46,601 nucleotides of DNA from a virus: IMG/VR virus record IMGVR_UViG_3300017783_004180, positions 1 to 46,601 of that record, one strand, 5' to 3'. Position 1 is the stretch's first letter, and every line of letters begins with the position of its first letter. The position numbers and the translations under genes are program-made. The notes beneath the pieces were generated by a model. That model did not search any database. It had not been told where the DNA came from and saw only the letters and a program-made list of their open reading frames with translations. Positions 6,725 to 13,984 of the stretch are shown one piece after another.

Positions 6725-7804
6725 TTATACTGCTTCCTTTAAAGGTTTACTGAGTTCATCCCAGTCTAATTCATAATCACTATCACTTTCACTGTATTTC
6801 AGCACTCCTAGTTTTTCATATCCAGGAATAACTTCTTCAGGAAGTAATCCAATTTTTTTCAGGTTAGGCATTATTCTACTGAACAATACTTCTTGAAACT
6901 GTGTTTGAAATAAATTTTCTTTTGAATATTCTTCAGTTGCTACTAAATCTAATCCATATTTTTTCCATACTTCAAAAGGTCTTAATCTATTTCTTGATAC
7001 TGTACATGCTTCAAGTGCAAACTTAGCACGATCTAATACTTCTTCTTCTGATAAAGTTTTAACAAACTCATGTAAATAATTAATACCAAAAGTCACATGC
7101 CTAGCTTCATCTCTAATAATTAATCCAATCATCTCTTTATATACTGGGTCACGACTTGATTCTTTTGAAGCATTAAATGCTGCGAGTGCGAGTCCTTCAA
7201 TAATTACTTGCATTCCGATAAACTTTAAATCCCATCTTGGGTCAGTAAGTATCTTATCTAGTAAAGTTTTCAGACCAGTTCCTATTGGCCAACTCGTTTT
7301 AATTCTTGTTTGTAAATATTTGTTAAATGCTTCTACATGTCTTGCTTCGTCAAAGGTTTGACTTGCTGCATACAACTTTGCGTTGAATGTTGGAGCACAG
7401 GATGCTAACTGACTTGCTACAAGTAAAGCACCTTGCTCACCATGTAAAAACTGACTAAGTGCCCATGCGTTTTGGTCATGTAAAAATGCTTTTCGTTTCT
7501 TTGTATCCCAGCCTTTATACATTTCATGTTCAGTCCATTGATTATCTTCAAACTCAAACTCTTCATCAGTGATACCTTCAAACTCTGGCGACCAATCAAC
7601 ATCAACCTCTACATTCCAGTTTAACTCCTTGCCTAATTCATACAACTTACGAATGCGATTATCTTGTACTGTATAATCCCAGTTATATGAGCCAGTCAGT
7701 GGAGTCTGAAATATCTCGACAACATCAGTTGGTTCTAGTTTTTTTGGATATTCACCATCGAAATCACGAACTTCTTTGGGTGTGGTAGTCTTTATAATTT
7801 TCAT
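6725..7804 (-). CDS. Ferritin-like carboxylate-bridged diiron protein
   Basis: Two diiron half-sites are visible in a helical protein of 359 residues. The first is a Glu in HGEQGALL followed about 30 residues later by DEARHVEAF; the second is a Glu in VIIEGLAL followed by RDEARHVTFG. This E...DEARH repeat is the ligand set of the ferritin-like superfamily (R2, AurF-type N-oxygenases, aromatic monooxygenases). It is distinct from the NrdB at 32533-33528, and no Tyr is placed as in R2. An oxygen-activating oxidase or oxygenase is likely; the substrate is unknown. A perfect TATAAATA late box ends 5 bases before the ATG, so the mRNA may be leaderless. The neighbours are phoH and the alternative oxidase. 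Confidence 0.75.
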   Translation of the reverse strand: MKIIKTTTPKEVRDFDGEYPKKLEPTDVVEIFQTPLTGSYNWDYTVQDNRIRKLYELGKELNWNVEVDVDWSPEFEGITDEEFEFEDNQWTEHEMYKGWDTKKRKAFLHDQNAWALSQFLHGEQGALLVASQLASCAPTFNAKLYAASQTFDEARHVEAFNKYLQTRIKTSWPIGTGLKTLLDKILTDPRWDLKFIGMQVIIEGLALAAFNASKESSRDPVYKEMIGLIIRDEARHVTFGINYLHEFVKTLSEEEVLDRAKFALEACTVSRNRLRPFEVWKKYGLDLVATEEYSKENLFQTQFQEVLFSRIMPNLKKIGLLPEEVIPGYEKLGVLKYSESDSDYELDWDELSKPLKEAV

Positions 7805-7809
7805 TACTA

Positions 7810-7817
7810 TATTTATA
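7810..7817 (-). promoter_or_regulatory. Consensus T4 late promoter, leaderless
   Basis: Minus strand TATAAATA, then TAGTA, then ATG 7804. T4-type late transcription starts about six bases after the box, which is the A of the ATG. It overlaps the 3' end of the 45-residue gene. Confidence 0.65.
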
Positions 7818-7950
7818 ACTCTTCTATCGGTGGTAAGTGTTTCTTTTTATTAGGCACAACCTGACTTCTATACTTGGGTGTGCGTAGTTCTTTGGCAACA
7901 GGGTCTCTACTCCGAATATCTTTTATTGACTTGCGAGTGTTTTTCTTCAT
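7813..7950 (-). CDS. Small basic protein (45 aa)
   Basis: ATG 7950 lies inside the last 44 bases of the alternative oxidase gene in another frame. The product is strongly basic (KKNTRKSIKDIRSRDPVAKE) with a PKYR motif. From memory, T4-like marine phages carry a short Lys/Arg-rich protein with the same ...RSRDP...ELR.P.. pattern. Basic character suggests nucleic-acid or ribosome binding, without proof. Confidence 0.6.
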   Translation of the reverse strand: MKKNTRKSIKDIRSRDPVAKELRTPKYRSQVVPNKKKHLPPIEEL

Positions 7951-8482
7951 CTGCCCTTACCTTTTTAATTACATCTGTTAGTTTCGCACTCTTTTTTAAT
8001 TTGTAATAATCTATCGCTATCTGTGGTGCGTCGACATTTTCAGTTTGTCCAGACTCTACCATATGTAAATATTGTGTATAACTTTTTACTGCTTCCTCTT
8101 CAAAATAATGTGTCATACGATGAGCAGTTTTAGGAAAGAAAATATATAGTAGTAAATAAAAAATAATAAAAATAAACTGAGCAAATAAAACTATGTATCG
8201 TTCTAACCATGATGGTTTTGCGATATCAATAAAAATCATTAGATGCATTCTTTCATTCTCAGCTTCATCCATCATCTCGCGAATCTTTGGACCCAAGCCA
8301 CTCTTCATCTTACGAAGAGATTTCATATGTAGCCAAACACCAGCAACCATTCCAGGAACTGCAGCAACAGTTTCTAATACGACTGCACGATGCCCATACC
8401 TTTTAGCAAAAAAAGTATCGGCTATGAAACGAAAGAACATAGTCATGCTCTTCGCAAACTTATCTTTAATTATTTCCCCCAT
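7907..8482 (-). CDS. aox: Alternative oxidase (AOX/PTOX family)
   Basis: All four conserved boxes with the diiron ligands are present: LETVAAVPGMV (Glu37), AENERMHL (Glu and His), FEEEAVKSYT (Glu) and RADEEKH (Glu and His). AOX is a membrane-associated quinol oxidase that passes electrons straight to oxygen and bypasses the proton-pumping bc1 complex and cytochrome oxidase. The 191 residues are the catalytic core without a targeting extension, as in bacterial forms; hydrophobic residues 95-120 fit its membrane hairpin. Cyanophages carry the related plastoquinol oxidase. The neighbours include a membrane peptide, ThyX and, 1.7 kb away, a c-type cytochrome. It may keep NADH oxidation running during infection (inference). 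Confidence 0.93.
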   Translation of the reverse strand: MGEIIKDKFAKSMTMFFRFIADTFFAKRYGHRAVVLETVAAVPGMVAGVWLHMKSLRKMKSGLGPKIREMMDEAENERMHLMIFIDIAKPSWLERYIVLFAQFIFIIFYLLLYIFFPKTAHRMTHYFEEEAVKSYTQYLHMVESGQTENVDAPQIAIDYYKLKKSAKLTDVIKKVRADEEKHSQVNKRYSE

Positions 8483-8486
8483 TCAT

Positions 8487-8630
8487 TTAATGTCCTATAT
8501 GCATCCCTAGTAATACCCCAAATCCAAATATGAGCCAGTCAAACATAAAGTGCATGATAAAACTACCAACAAAAATAGTTTTCCAATGGCATTTACATAT
8601 TTCTATTTGTTCACTAATTTTCTTCATCAT
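8487..8630 (-). CDS. 46-47 residue membrane peptide
   Basis: The start is ATG 8630 or 8627, inside the last codons of thyX; the stop lies 4 bases before the alternative oxidase ATG. The peptide has a polar start with two Cys (ICKCHW) and a hydrophobic His/Met-rich remainder (FVGSFIMHFMFDWLIFGFG). Placement directly before the oxidase suggests a membrane partner, but this is only proximity. Confidence 0.55.
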   Translation of the reverse strand: MMKKISEQIEICKCHWKTIFVGSFIMHFMFDWLIFGFGVLLGMHIGH

Positions 8631-9261
8631 GATTAAAGTCCTGTATCATAGGAAAAACTTCTTCAATAGCATCAGCACATTCACTAGCTATATCCATGTG
8701 TTCTTTTTGAGTACCATTTGCAGTTCTTAGATCTATATAATGCATCCATGAACGCAATGTTCCATTCATATATAGGGTACTTTCAGTCATACCCTCAGGC
8801 AATATGGCTCTAGCTTGTTCTTTGGCTATACCTTTGCCGAGTGCTTCTGTATATAATTCCTTTACTCCTCTAATAAGTTTCATCTGTTGCATATTAAACC
8901 ATTCTACAATCTCACGATCTTCAAACTCTGTAGAGTTCTGTCTGTTCTTTTTATCTTGCTCTCTAGCTTTACGAGTAGTGTAATCATTTGCTTCAGCATA
9001 TCTTTGACTAAATTCCTGGAAAGAAAAACTTCTATGTCTCAATATTTGTCTAGCGATATCTCTTGTAGTTTTAATTTCTAAACATACTGATACCATTTCA
9101 AATGGTGACCAGTGTTTATGCTTCATCAAATATTTGAGTAGCTTTTCAGAAGTTTCTTCATTCGCTTGGTTCGATGGATTAGATACTCTTGCGCAATATG
9201 CAACTTCCTGTAATAAATCTCCATTTTGTCCTTTCGAGTATGATATTAATTTAACTGGCAT
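8614..9261 (-). CDS. thyX: Flavin-dependent thymidylate synthase ThyX
   Basis: The ThyX signature RHRSFSFQEFSQRY is intact. ThyX methylates dUMP to dTMP with methylene-tetrahydrofolate and FAD/NADPH, serving phage DNA synthesis. I start at ATG 9261 (MPVKLISY), which overlaps the upstream stop by 11 bases; the longer open frame to 9366 lies inside the upstream gene. The 215-residue length is typical. SAR11 bacteria and their phages commonly use ThyX. Downstream it overlaps the start of a membrane peptide. Confidence 0.93.
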   Translation of the reverse strand: MPVKLISYSKGQNGDLLQEVAYCARVSNPSNQANEETSEKLLKYLMKHKHWSPFEMVSVCLEIKTTRDIARQILRHRSFSFQEFSQRYAEANDYTTRKAREQDKKNRQNSTEFEDREIVEWFNMQQMKLIRGVKELYTEALGKGIAKEQARAILPEGMTESTLYMNGTLRSWMHYIDLRTANGTQKEHMDIASECADAIEEVFPMIQDFNHDEEN

Positions 9262-9823
9262 AACAAGCATTTGTTCCGTGTACTTCATCGTACCATGTAG
9301 GAACATCCCTCTTAGTCCATTTAGCGAAGTCTGCTTTGTATTTAATATAGTATTGACGATAAGCAACTATGCTATCATTATGTTTCACATCCTCAGGCAT
9401 CGCTTGAGGAAATGGTGTTAGACCCTGTCGTTTAATAGCTATGGGTGTAAACATCAATGCTTCACGCAGTAGTGTATCAGTTTTGTGTACTCTACCATAG
9501 CGATGTGTATATTCATCACAGAGTGCAGTAAATAAATTGTATGCCCACATATAATTAGCATCAGTTTCTCGTACCCATATAGCACAAGGATGGTTCATCA
9601 TGGTAGCACGATAAAGTACATTTTCCATATTACTATTTTCCATGAGCCAATACTTAGTTTCTGTTTTACCTGATACCGATGGTCGTTTAGTTAGTTCGCC
9701 ATCAAGCATACGATGGGCAGTAGAAAGTAGTTGGGCAGTTTCTAGTATCATTTTAACAACATGTTTGTCACAATGTTGTTTCGCAGCAACCACAGGATGC
9801 TGATGTAATGCAAAGATATTCAT
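9251..9823 (-). CDS. Conserved marine-phage protein of unknown function (190 aa)
   Basis: The N-terminus (MNIFALHQHPVVAAKQHCD, then KHVVKMILE) and a following LLSTAHR match a family I recall from T4-like marine phages, always annotated as hypothetical. Conserved His and Cys residues (QHCDKHVVK) and a central NHPCAIWVR could form an active or metal site. It is soluble and helical. It starts in an ATGA overlap with the upstream membrane protein and overlaps thyX downstream, so a link to nucleotide metabolism is possible. Confidence 0.65.
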   Translation of the reverse strand: MNIFALHQHPVVAAKQHCDKHVVKMILETAQLLSTAHRMLDGELTKRPSVSGKTETKYWLMENSNMENVLYRATMMNHPCAIWVRETDANYMWAYNLFTALCDEYTHRYGRVHKTDTLLREALMFTPIAIKRQGLTPFPQAMPEDVKHNDSIVAYRQYYIKYKADFAKWTKRDVPTWYDEVHGTNACYAS

Positions 9824-10032
9824 GTATTATCTCCTTCCGTGTAAGACGCAGTTTTCTGCATATCAAACACACCTTTCTGTTTTTTTGGTGGTGCGTTTTT
9901 ATCTTTTACGATCTCACCAAGTCTATAAGTTTTTATCCTTTTATCTTGTAATGTAAAAATGCTCATAGCAACTATCGCCATAGCCAATGGGGTTAGTATT
10001 ACAAGATATCCTTGTATTTCTTCAATACTCAT
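9820..10032 (-). CDS. 70-residue membrane protein
   Basis: Residues 9-29 are hydrophobic (YLVILTPLAMAIVAMSIF), followed by a polar, basic cytoplasmic-type tail. It lies 8 bases after the preceding 53-residue membrane protein and is coupled to the next gene by ATGA. Likely cotranscribed from the promoter at 10209-10237. No family recognised. Confidence 0.6.
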   Translation of the reverse strand: MSIEEIQGYLVILTPLAMAIVAMSIFTLQDKRIKTYRLGEIVKDKNAPPKKQKGVFDMQKTASYTEGDNT

Positions 10033-10040
10033 AGTTTCAC

Positions 10041-10202
10041 CTATTCATCTGTAGATATATCAATAGATTCTTCAAATTGTTTTCTAGCTTCTTTGCGTTT
10101 CTTTCGTTTATCTAGACGCATTTCAACATCTACCCAAGCGATAGCACCACAAATAGTAATCAATCCGATAACTATTAAACTATCTAATATAGTCATAATC
10201 AT
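10041..10202 (-). CDS. 53-residue membrane protein, predicted leaderless
   Basis: The frame begins ATGATTATG at 10202 and ends at TAG 10043-10041. Residues 3-24 are hydrophobic (MTILDSLIVIGLITICGAIAW) and the remainder is a Lys/Arg-rich then acidic tail. The -10 box TAGAAT of the promoter at 10209-10237 ends 7 bases before the ATG, so transcription is predicted to start on the ATG itself. No ribosome site is seen. Confidence 0.6.
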   Translation of the reverse strand: MIMTILDSLIVIGLITICGAIAWVDVEMRLDKRKKRKEARKQFEESIDISTDE

Positions 10203-10208
10203 GTTATA

Positions 10209-10237
10209 ATTCTAATTAATAAAAACTTAAATGTCAA
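10209..10237 (-). promoter_or_regulatory. Sigma70-like promoter, leaderless
   Basis: Minus strand TTGACA (10237-10232), 17-base spacer, TAGAAT (10214-10209), then TATAAC and ATG 10202. It overlaps the last codons of the cytochrome gene. Confidence 0.7.
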
Positions 10238-10664
10238 ATCCATCAATATATGCCTGTAAGTCTTCCATATCCTGAGTTGACAGGTTTGCTGCCTGTCCCC
10301 ACATTAATGCTGACTGGGCACCTCTAGTTTCCCCAGCTTTATATTGCTCTAGCATCTTAACAATCGATGTAGATCCAGATAATTTTGGACCAATACCACC
10401 CTCGCCATTCATACCATGACACATATTACAATTAACATATTTCTTAGCACCTCTATCAGCTGGTGTTTCTGATTGCATCGCTACTCGCTTTGCTTCAAGT
10501 TGCTCAGTAAATGTACCAAACTTATTATGGTATTCTTCAAGACACTCACCTTGGCATCCATGAACATCAGTATATCCTTTGACATCTGCGTTGGCGTATG
10601 CTAAGTTCAATATCCAAAACAATCCTATACTTCCGACTAGGAAAGCAGTTATTCCTTCTCTCAT
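10227..10664 (-). CDS. c-type cytochrome with signal peptide
   Basis: A signal-like N-terminus (residues 5-25) precedes a mature part with one heme-binding motif CNMCH (Cys79, Cys82, His83) and a likely distal Met (ALMWG, Met121), as in class I cytochrome c. An extra Cys pair (GCQGEC, residues 37-41) lies in an N-terminal extension of about 45 residues and may form a disulfide. The protein would be exported and receive heme from the host maturation system. It could shuttle electrons from bc1 to an oxidase. Together with the alternative oxidase it suggests the phage alters respiratory electron flow (inference). It is 145 residues long. Confidence 0.85.
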   Translation of the reverse strand: MREGITAFLVGSIGLFWILNLAYANADVKGYTDVHGCQGECLEEYHNKFGTFTEQLEAKRVAMQSETPADRGAKKYVNCNMCHGMNGEGGIGPKLSGSTSIVKMLEQYKAGETRGAQSALMWGQAANLSTQDMEDLQAYIDGFDI

Positions 10665-10670
10665 TTTATC

Positions 10671-11219
10671 CTATGGGGTTATACTCTCCCATCCGAGTTG
10701 TTTAATTTCTGGATCTACTTTAGTCATCACATTAAGTAAATCTTGTTTCTCTAACTTGAACACTTTGTAGAATTCAGGATCGTGTTCTTTTATAGACTCA
10801 GTATTATGTATAAGGTCAAAAACTTTTATCGTTTGTACTTCCTTACTACCTTGAGCAAGATGGTCACGATCCATTGCTTTTCTAGTAGCACGATTCCCAT
10901 CTTCTGGCTTTGATACATCAGTCAAACCTCTAACCAGTTCGCTAACTTTGTCGCCAAAGAATCGTGCTATTTCTTCATGTGATGCAGGTGTATCTTCAAC
11001 TACATCATGCAATAATGCTGCCATGTACATATCCTCAGTAGTATCTTTGTAATTAATTCTTAATAATTCAGCAACTGCTGTAGGATGTGTGATGTATGGC
11101 TCGCCAGTGTACTTTCTCTTTTGCCCAATATGAGCATTCTTCGCATAAGTACCAGCGAGATTTATTCTTGGGGAAAATATGCCTTTAAACAAATTTCCGT
11201 CGTGCTTTTTAACTGGCAA
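10671..11219 (-). CDS. SpoT/Mesh1-like HD hydrolase of (p)ppGpp
   Basis: The sequence follows the hydrolase half of RelA/SpoT and small Mesh1 enzymes: AHIGQKRKYTGEPYITHP, the HD box in ALLHDVVEDT, FGDKVSELVRGLTD and VFDLIHNTESI supplying the last metal-binding Asp. These enzymes remove pyrophosphate from ppGpp, and Mesh1 also acts on NADPH. No synthetase domain is present. I choose a TTG start at 11219 (182 aa), with AGAGG six bases upstream and 11 bases of overlap with the nucleotidase; the open frame to 11351 would be buried in that gene. It may damp the host stringent response during infection (inference). Confidence 0.85.
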   Translation of the reverse strand: MPVKKHDGNLFKGIFSPRINLAGTYAKNAHIGQKRKYTGEPYITHPTAVAELLRINYKDTTEDMYMAALLHDVVEDTPASHEEIARFFGDKVSELVRGLTDVSKPEDGNRATRKAMDRDHLAQGSKEVQTIKVFDLIHNTESIKEHDPEFYKVFKLEKQDLLNVMTKVDPEIKQLGWESITP

Positions 11220-11733
11220 CTGCCACCTCTTGTAAATGTCTATCGGCGATAACCTTTTGTAATAAAGTGAGAGTATCAAGTACATTTTTATGACCGATAC
11301 CAACACCACCATTATCGTTAAAGTAATGAACACAAGTAAGTTGGTCATCAATTAAGATGTCACCATCTTTACCGAAAGTTCCTTTTTCAGTTCTACCTTT
11401 CACGAAATTAGTGACCAAGTCACCCAAACCATTTTCTAACAACCATAACCTTTTTTGTTTGCAACTTTCAGCAAACTGGTCATCATATAATGTATGAACA
11501 CTAGATAAAATTTGGATTTCATAACCATGCTTTTCAGCAATCTGTCTAGTAGAATCCATCAATTCATCCATGTTTACCATTCTAGGAAGTTTGGTAAATA
11601 GTTTATTCTGCATAACTTCATCACGGAACTCTTCATATATAAAAGAGTGCCTTCCATTTCTGAAGTAATAGTCGTCAAAGTTGGCTAATACACCATCCAT
11701 ATCGACATATATTATTTTATTATCTTTAATCAT
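11209..11733 (-). CDS. HAD-family 5'(3')-deoxyribonucleotidase-like phosphatase
   Basis: HAD motifs are in order: YVDMDGVLANFD (nucleophile and acid/base Asp), ILSSV (motif II Ser), KGRTEKG (Lys) and ILIDDQ (motif IV acidic pair). The arrangement matches phage and mitochondrial 5'(3')-deoxynucleotidases that dephosphorylate dNMPs. The length of 174 residues fits. It is the first gene after the promoter at 11740-11768, and the predicted transcript begins exactly on its ATG, with no ribosome site. The SpoT-like gene follows with an overlap. Confidence 0.8.
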   Translation of the reverse strand: MIKDNKIIYVDMDGVLANFDDYYFRNGRHSFIYEEFRDEVMQNKLFTKLPRMVNMDELMDSTRQIAEKHGYEIQILSSVHTLYDDQFAESCKQKRLWLLENGLGDLVTNFVKGRTEKGTFGKDGDILIDDQLTCVHYFNDNGGVGIGHKNVLDTLTLLQKVIADRHLQEVAVAS

Positions 11734-11739
11734 ACAGTA

Positions 11740-11768
11740 ATTCTACTCCATTTTTAGACAAATGTCAA
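11740..11768 (-). promoter_or_regulatory. Sigma70-like promoter with upstream box, leaderless
   Basis: Minus strand TTGACA (11768-11763), 17 bases, TAGAAT (11745-11740), then TACTGT and ATG 11733. It carries the upstream sequence GACGATTTTAC, preceded by an A-rich tract, as at 1357-1385. Confidence 0.8.
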
Positions 11769-11809
11769 GTAAAATCGTCTATTTTTTTAGATTAAAAAGT
11801 TATTAAAAA

Positions 11810-12229
11810 TCAATTACTTATAAACTTTTTAAGATTAGGTGGTGAAAAATTCTTACTTTTAGTCACTTTTCCTGTAGATTCATCCTTTGTGAAGGGTGTT
11901 TTTGAGTAGTTGGAACGACCAACTTCTGCGAATGCTTTAGTTAAATCCCACCCTTTCGAGTGAGCATATCCAGCAGCAACCCAGATTAAGTCGCATACAG
12001 CATCAAGCTGTTCGACTTCATCTTTCATTCCATATGCTGCCATGAATTCATTAAATTCTTCATCAATTAGATTAGCATATAGTTCTGCTTGTTGATTAAA
12101 ACCAGTATCGGCAAGTTCTTCAGATGGTGCTTGTTGACCTGCTATTTCCATCCATTCCTTTACCATATCAAATGGTTTTTTACTTTCAAATAATTTACTT
12201 ATTCCAGCCATGTTATCAATCCCAGCCAT
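11810..12229 (-). CDS. MazG/PRA-PH-like nucleotide pyrophosphohydrolase
   Basis: The helical metal-binding pattern of the all-alpha NTP pyrophosphatase superfamily is visible: DEEFNEF (EExxE) followed by EQLDAVCDLIWVA (acidic pair), then AGYAHSKGWD and FAEVGRSNYSK. Such enzymes cut NTPs or dNTPs to NMP; phage MazG has also been tied to (p)ppGpp levels. I start at ATG 12229, which has an ideal AAGGAG site and overlaps the upstream gene by 14 bases; the frame to 12313 has none. The 139-residue single-domain length is typical. With the SpoT-like and HAD enzymes it forms a nucleotide-control group. Confidence 0.82.
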   Translation of the reverse strand: MAGIDNMAGISKLFESKKPFDMVKEWMEIAGQQAPSEELADTGFNQQAELYANLIDEEFNEFMAAYGMKDEVEQLDAVCDLIWVAAGYAHSKGWDLTKAFAEVGRSNYSKTPFTKDESTGKVTKSKNFSPPNLKKFISN

Positions 12230-12506
12230 GTATTTGCTCCTTTGGTACACCAGCTTCTTCCCAGTCTGCCAGTTTTCTAGTGGGGACTCTTCTTCGTTGT
12301 CCAGTTTCAGCATTAACCACTTCGTTTGTGTAAAGTGGTTCAGTTCGTATATCTTTCATTGCAGTTGGTACTTGGTCTGATAGTTTCTCATATTCTTGAG
12401 CCAATACATCGTATGCCTGTCTCAAGTTTTTTACTTCTGCTTCAAGTTCCAATATCCTTTTCTTATCAGTAGGATCGCCAAACATATCCATTTGTTCTTC
12501 AGTCAT
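12216..12506 (-). CDS. Coiled-coil hypothetical protein (96 aa)
   Basis: Residues 15-48 predict a coiled coil (LELEAEVKNLRQAYDVLAQ). The C-terminus contains RRVPTRKLADWEEAG, ending HGWD. It overlaps the ketoacyl synthase stop by 8 bases and the MazG-like start by 14, so translation is probably coupled. No catalytic motif; function unknown. Confidence 0.6.
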   Translation of the reverse strand: MTEEQMDMFGDPTDKKRILELEAEVKNLRQAYDVLAQEYEKLSDQVPTAMKDIRTEPLYTNEVVNAETGQRRRVPTRKLADWEEAGVPKEQIHGWD

Positions 12507-13701
12507 CTAAGTTCACCTCTATTACTTGCGACATACATTTACCACCAAAGCCAAACGAATTATTTAGCATCGTACGAGTACGAAGTTGGTTTGAGTACAT
12601 TTCATTCTCACGAACTAGAGTACCATGTACATCTATACTTGATTGTTCTAAATTTTGAATATGTGGAACCCAGCCTTGTCTCATACTTTCAATAGCATAA
12701 CATCCTTCAAGAATACCAGATGCTGCAAGTGTATGACCGATTTTACTTTTCGGTGCCCACATTTTAGTTCCTGGCATAATTTCAGTGACTGCTTCATATT
12801 CGATTGGGTCACCAGCGATAGTACTTGTACCATGAGTACATACATAATCAACTTTATCTAAACCAGCATGACTTAAAGCATCTTGCATAGAAGTACGAGT
12901 ACCAGTTCCTTCTGGGTTTACCATATCTACTGCGTCACTTGCCATACCTGCTTTGTGTAATTTAGCATATGATTTACTTCCAAACTCTTTCATCTTTTCT
13001 TCTGATTGTAAAATCATACATGCTCCACCATCGCCCATCAAGAAACCTTGTCGTCTATCATCAAAGGGCATTGACCAGTTTGCTAATGCTCCTAAACAAG
13101 CAAAGTATTTAATACCCATAGGGAAGTTAGCACAGTCACCAGCAGTACAGATAACATAGTCATACTCATCTACTAATCTCATAGCATAATCTATATTGAC
13201 CATACCAGTAGCACACGATGCGAATGTAGCAGTTGATAAACCTTTGAAGCCATAGTAAGATGTAATATGCATACATCCCATATCAGGAATCCTATTTACT
13301 GCTCTACGAGCATTACCTCGTTTCATGTACTTAATATATTCAAAGTACACATCGATTCCTTCAGTATCATTTGAAACTGTACTGGCAAGGGTTGCTACTT
13401 TAGGACTGCGTTCTATACCAGCCATCTGCATAGCTGACTCAGTAGTACTACTCATCATCTTTTGAGCATTGGTCATACTTCGCCACATCTTTTTGTCAAA
13501 CCCTTCAGGCATAACTATACGATCTTCATCATGCATAGCACCACGATGAATTACTAAGTGGAAAATTTCTTCTACTTGTTTTGCCATGCCAGGGATTTCA
13601 CGAGAGTAATCATTCTCGTCTAGCATTTTTGTGAAACATTCTTCGGGAGTGATGCCGAGAGCATCGCTCATACCATAACCAACTACATGCACAGGTTTCA
13701 T
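12499..13701 (-). CDS. fabF: Beta-ketoacyl-ACP synthase (KAS I/II, FabF-like)
   Basis: The thiolase-fold Cys-His-His triad of KAS I/II enzymes is intact: Cys163 in TFASCATGM, His290 in CTHGTST and His323 in KSKIGHTLAASG. The glycine-rich NNSFGFGGKC near the C-terminus is also present. These enzymes condense malonyl-ACP with a growing acyl-ACP, the elongation step of fatty-acid synthesis; related domains work in polyketide pathways. The length of 400 residues is near FabF. An insertion-like region (residues 110-140) differs from standard FabF, so chain specificity is open. ATG 13701 follows a GGAG site. FabI, AcpS and a desaturase lie 3-5 kb upstream on the same strand and a MaoC dehydratase lies at 40253. 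Confidence 0.9.
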   Translation of the reverse strand: MKPVHVVGYGMSDALGITPEECFTKMLDENDYSREIPGMAKQVEEIFHLVIHRGAMHDEDRIVMPEGFDKKMWRSMTNAQKMMSSTTESAMQMAGIERSPKVATLASTVSNDTEGIDVYFEYIKYMKRGNARRAVNRIPDMGCMHITSYYGFKGLSTATFASCATGMVNIDYAMRLVDEYDYVICTAGDCANFPMGIKYFACLGALANWSMPFDDRRQGFLMGDGGACMILQSEEKMKEFGSKSYAKLHKAGMASDAVDMVNPEGTGTRTSMQDALSHAGLDKVDYVCTHGTSTIAGDPIEYEAVTEIMPGTKMWAPKSKIGHTLAASGILEGCYAIESMRQGWVPHIQNLEQSSIDVHGTLVRENEMYSNQLRTRTMLNNSFGFGGKCMSQVIEVNLDD

Positions 13702-13702
13702 A

Positions 13703-13984
13703 TTATAACTCCATTAAATATTTAGATTCTTCTTTATCTTCTTCCTCTAGTATATACTTAGTCTCGCAAAATAACTCGAAACTTCTAAGTTCTACCATAC
13801 CGAATACTTTATCATTTTTCATACGATGCTTTTCTAATAATCCATCTATGAGATCTACTTTGTTATTAAACACATATTCTTGACACTCTTCATGACTAGA
13901 AAATGATATAGAGGTAAAGTCAGTTTGTACTGTACCAATGCCTTCATACCATAACAGTGCTGTCAAAATTATAAATGTTTTCAT
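13703..13984 (-). CDS. Small secreted or anchored protein (93 aa)
   Basis: An N-terminal hydrophobic stretch (FIILTALLWYEGIGTV) could be a signal peptide or anchor. The rest has two Cys (EECQEY and LFCETK) in a layout like the protein at 22420-22719 (FENRNECAYF ... SCQEF), so the two may be paralogues forming one disulfide in the periplasm. It lies between the ketoacyl synthase and an oxygenase-like gene. Unknown role. Confidence 0.6.
   Translation of the reverse strand: MKTFIILTALLWYEGIGTVQTDFTSISFSSHEECQEYVFNNKVDLIDGLLEKHRMKNDKVFGMVELRSFELFCETKYILEEEDKEESKYLMEL

Noticed and set aside
8614-9366. Long form of ThyX starting at 9366
   Set aside because: The extra 35 codons lie inside the upstream gene and have no ribosome site; the ThyX core begins at MPVKLISY (9261).
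12552-12560. CTAAATA boxes inside genes (12552, 19790, 22788, 42625, 44032)
   Set aside because: CTAAATAA arises naturally from the codons for Leu-Asn-Asn in coding sequence; no gene starts follow at promoter distance.
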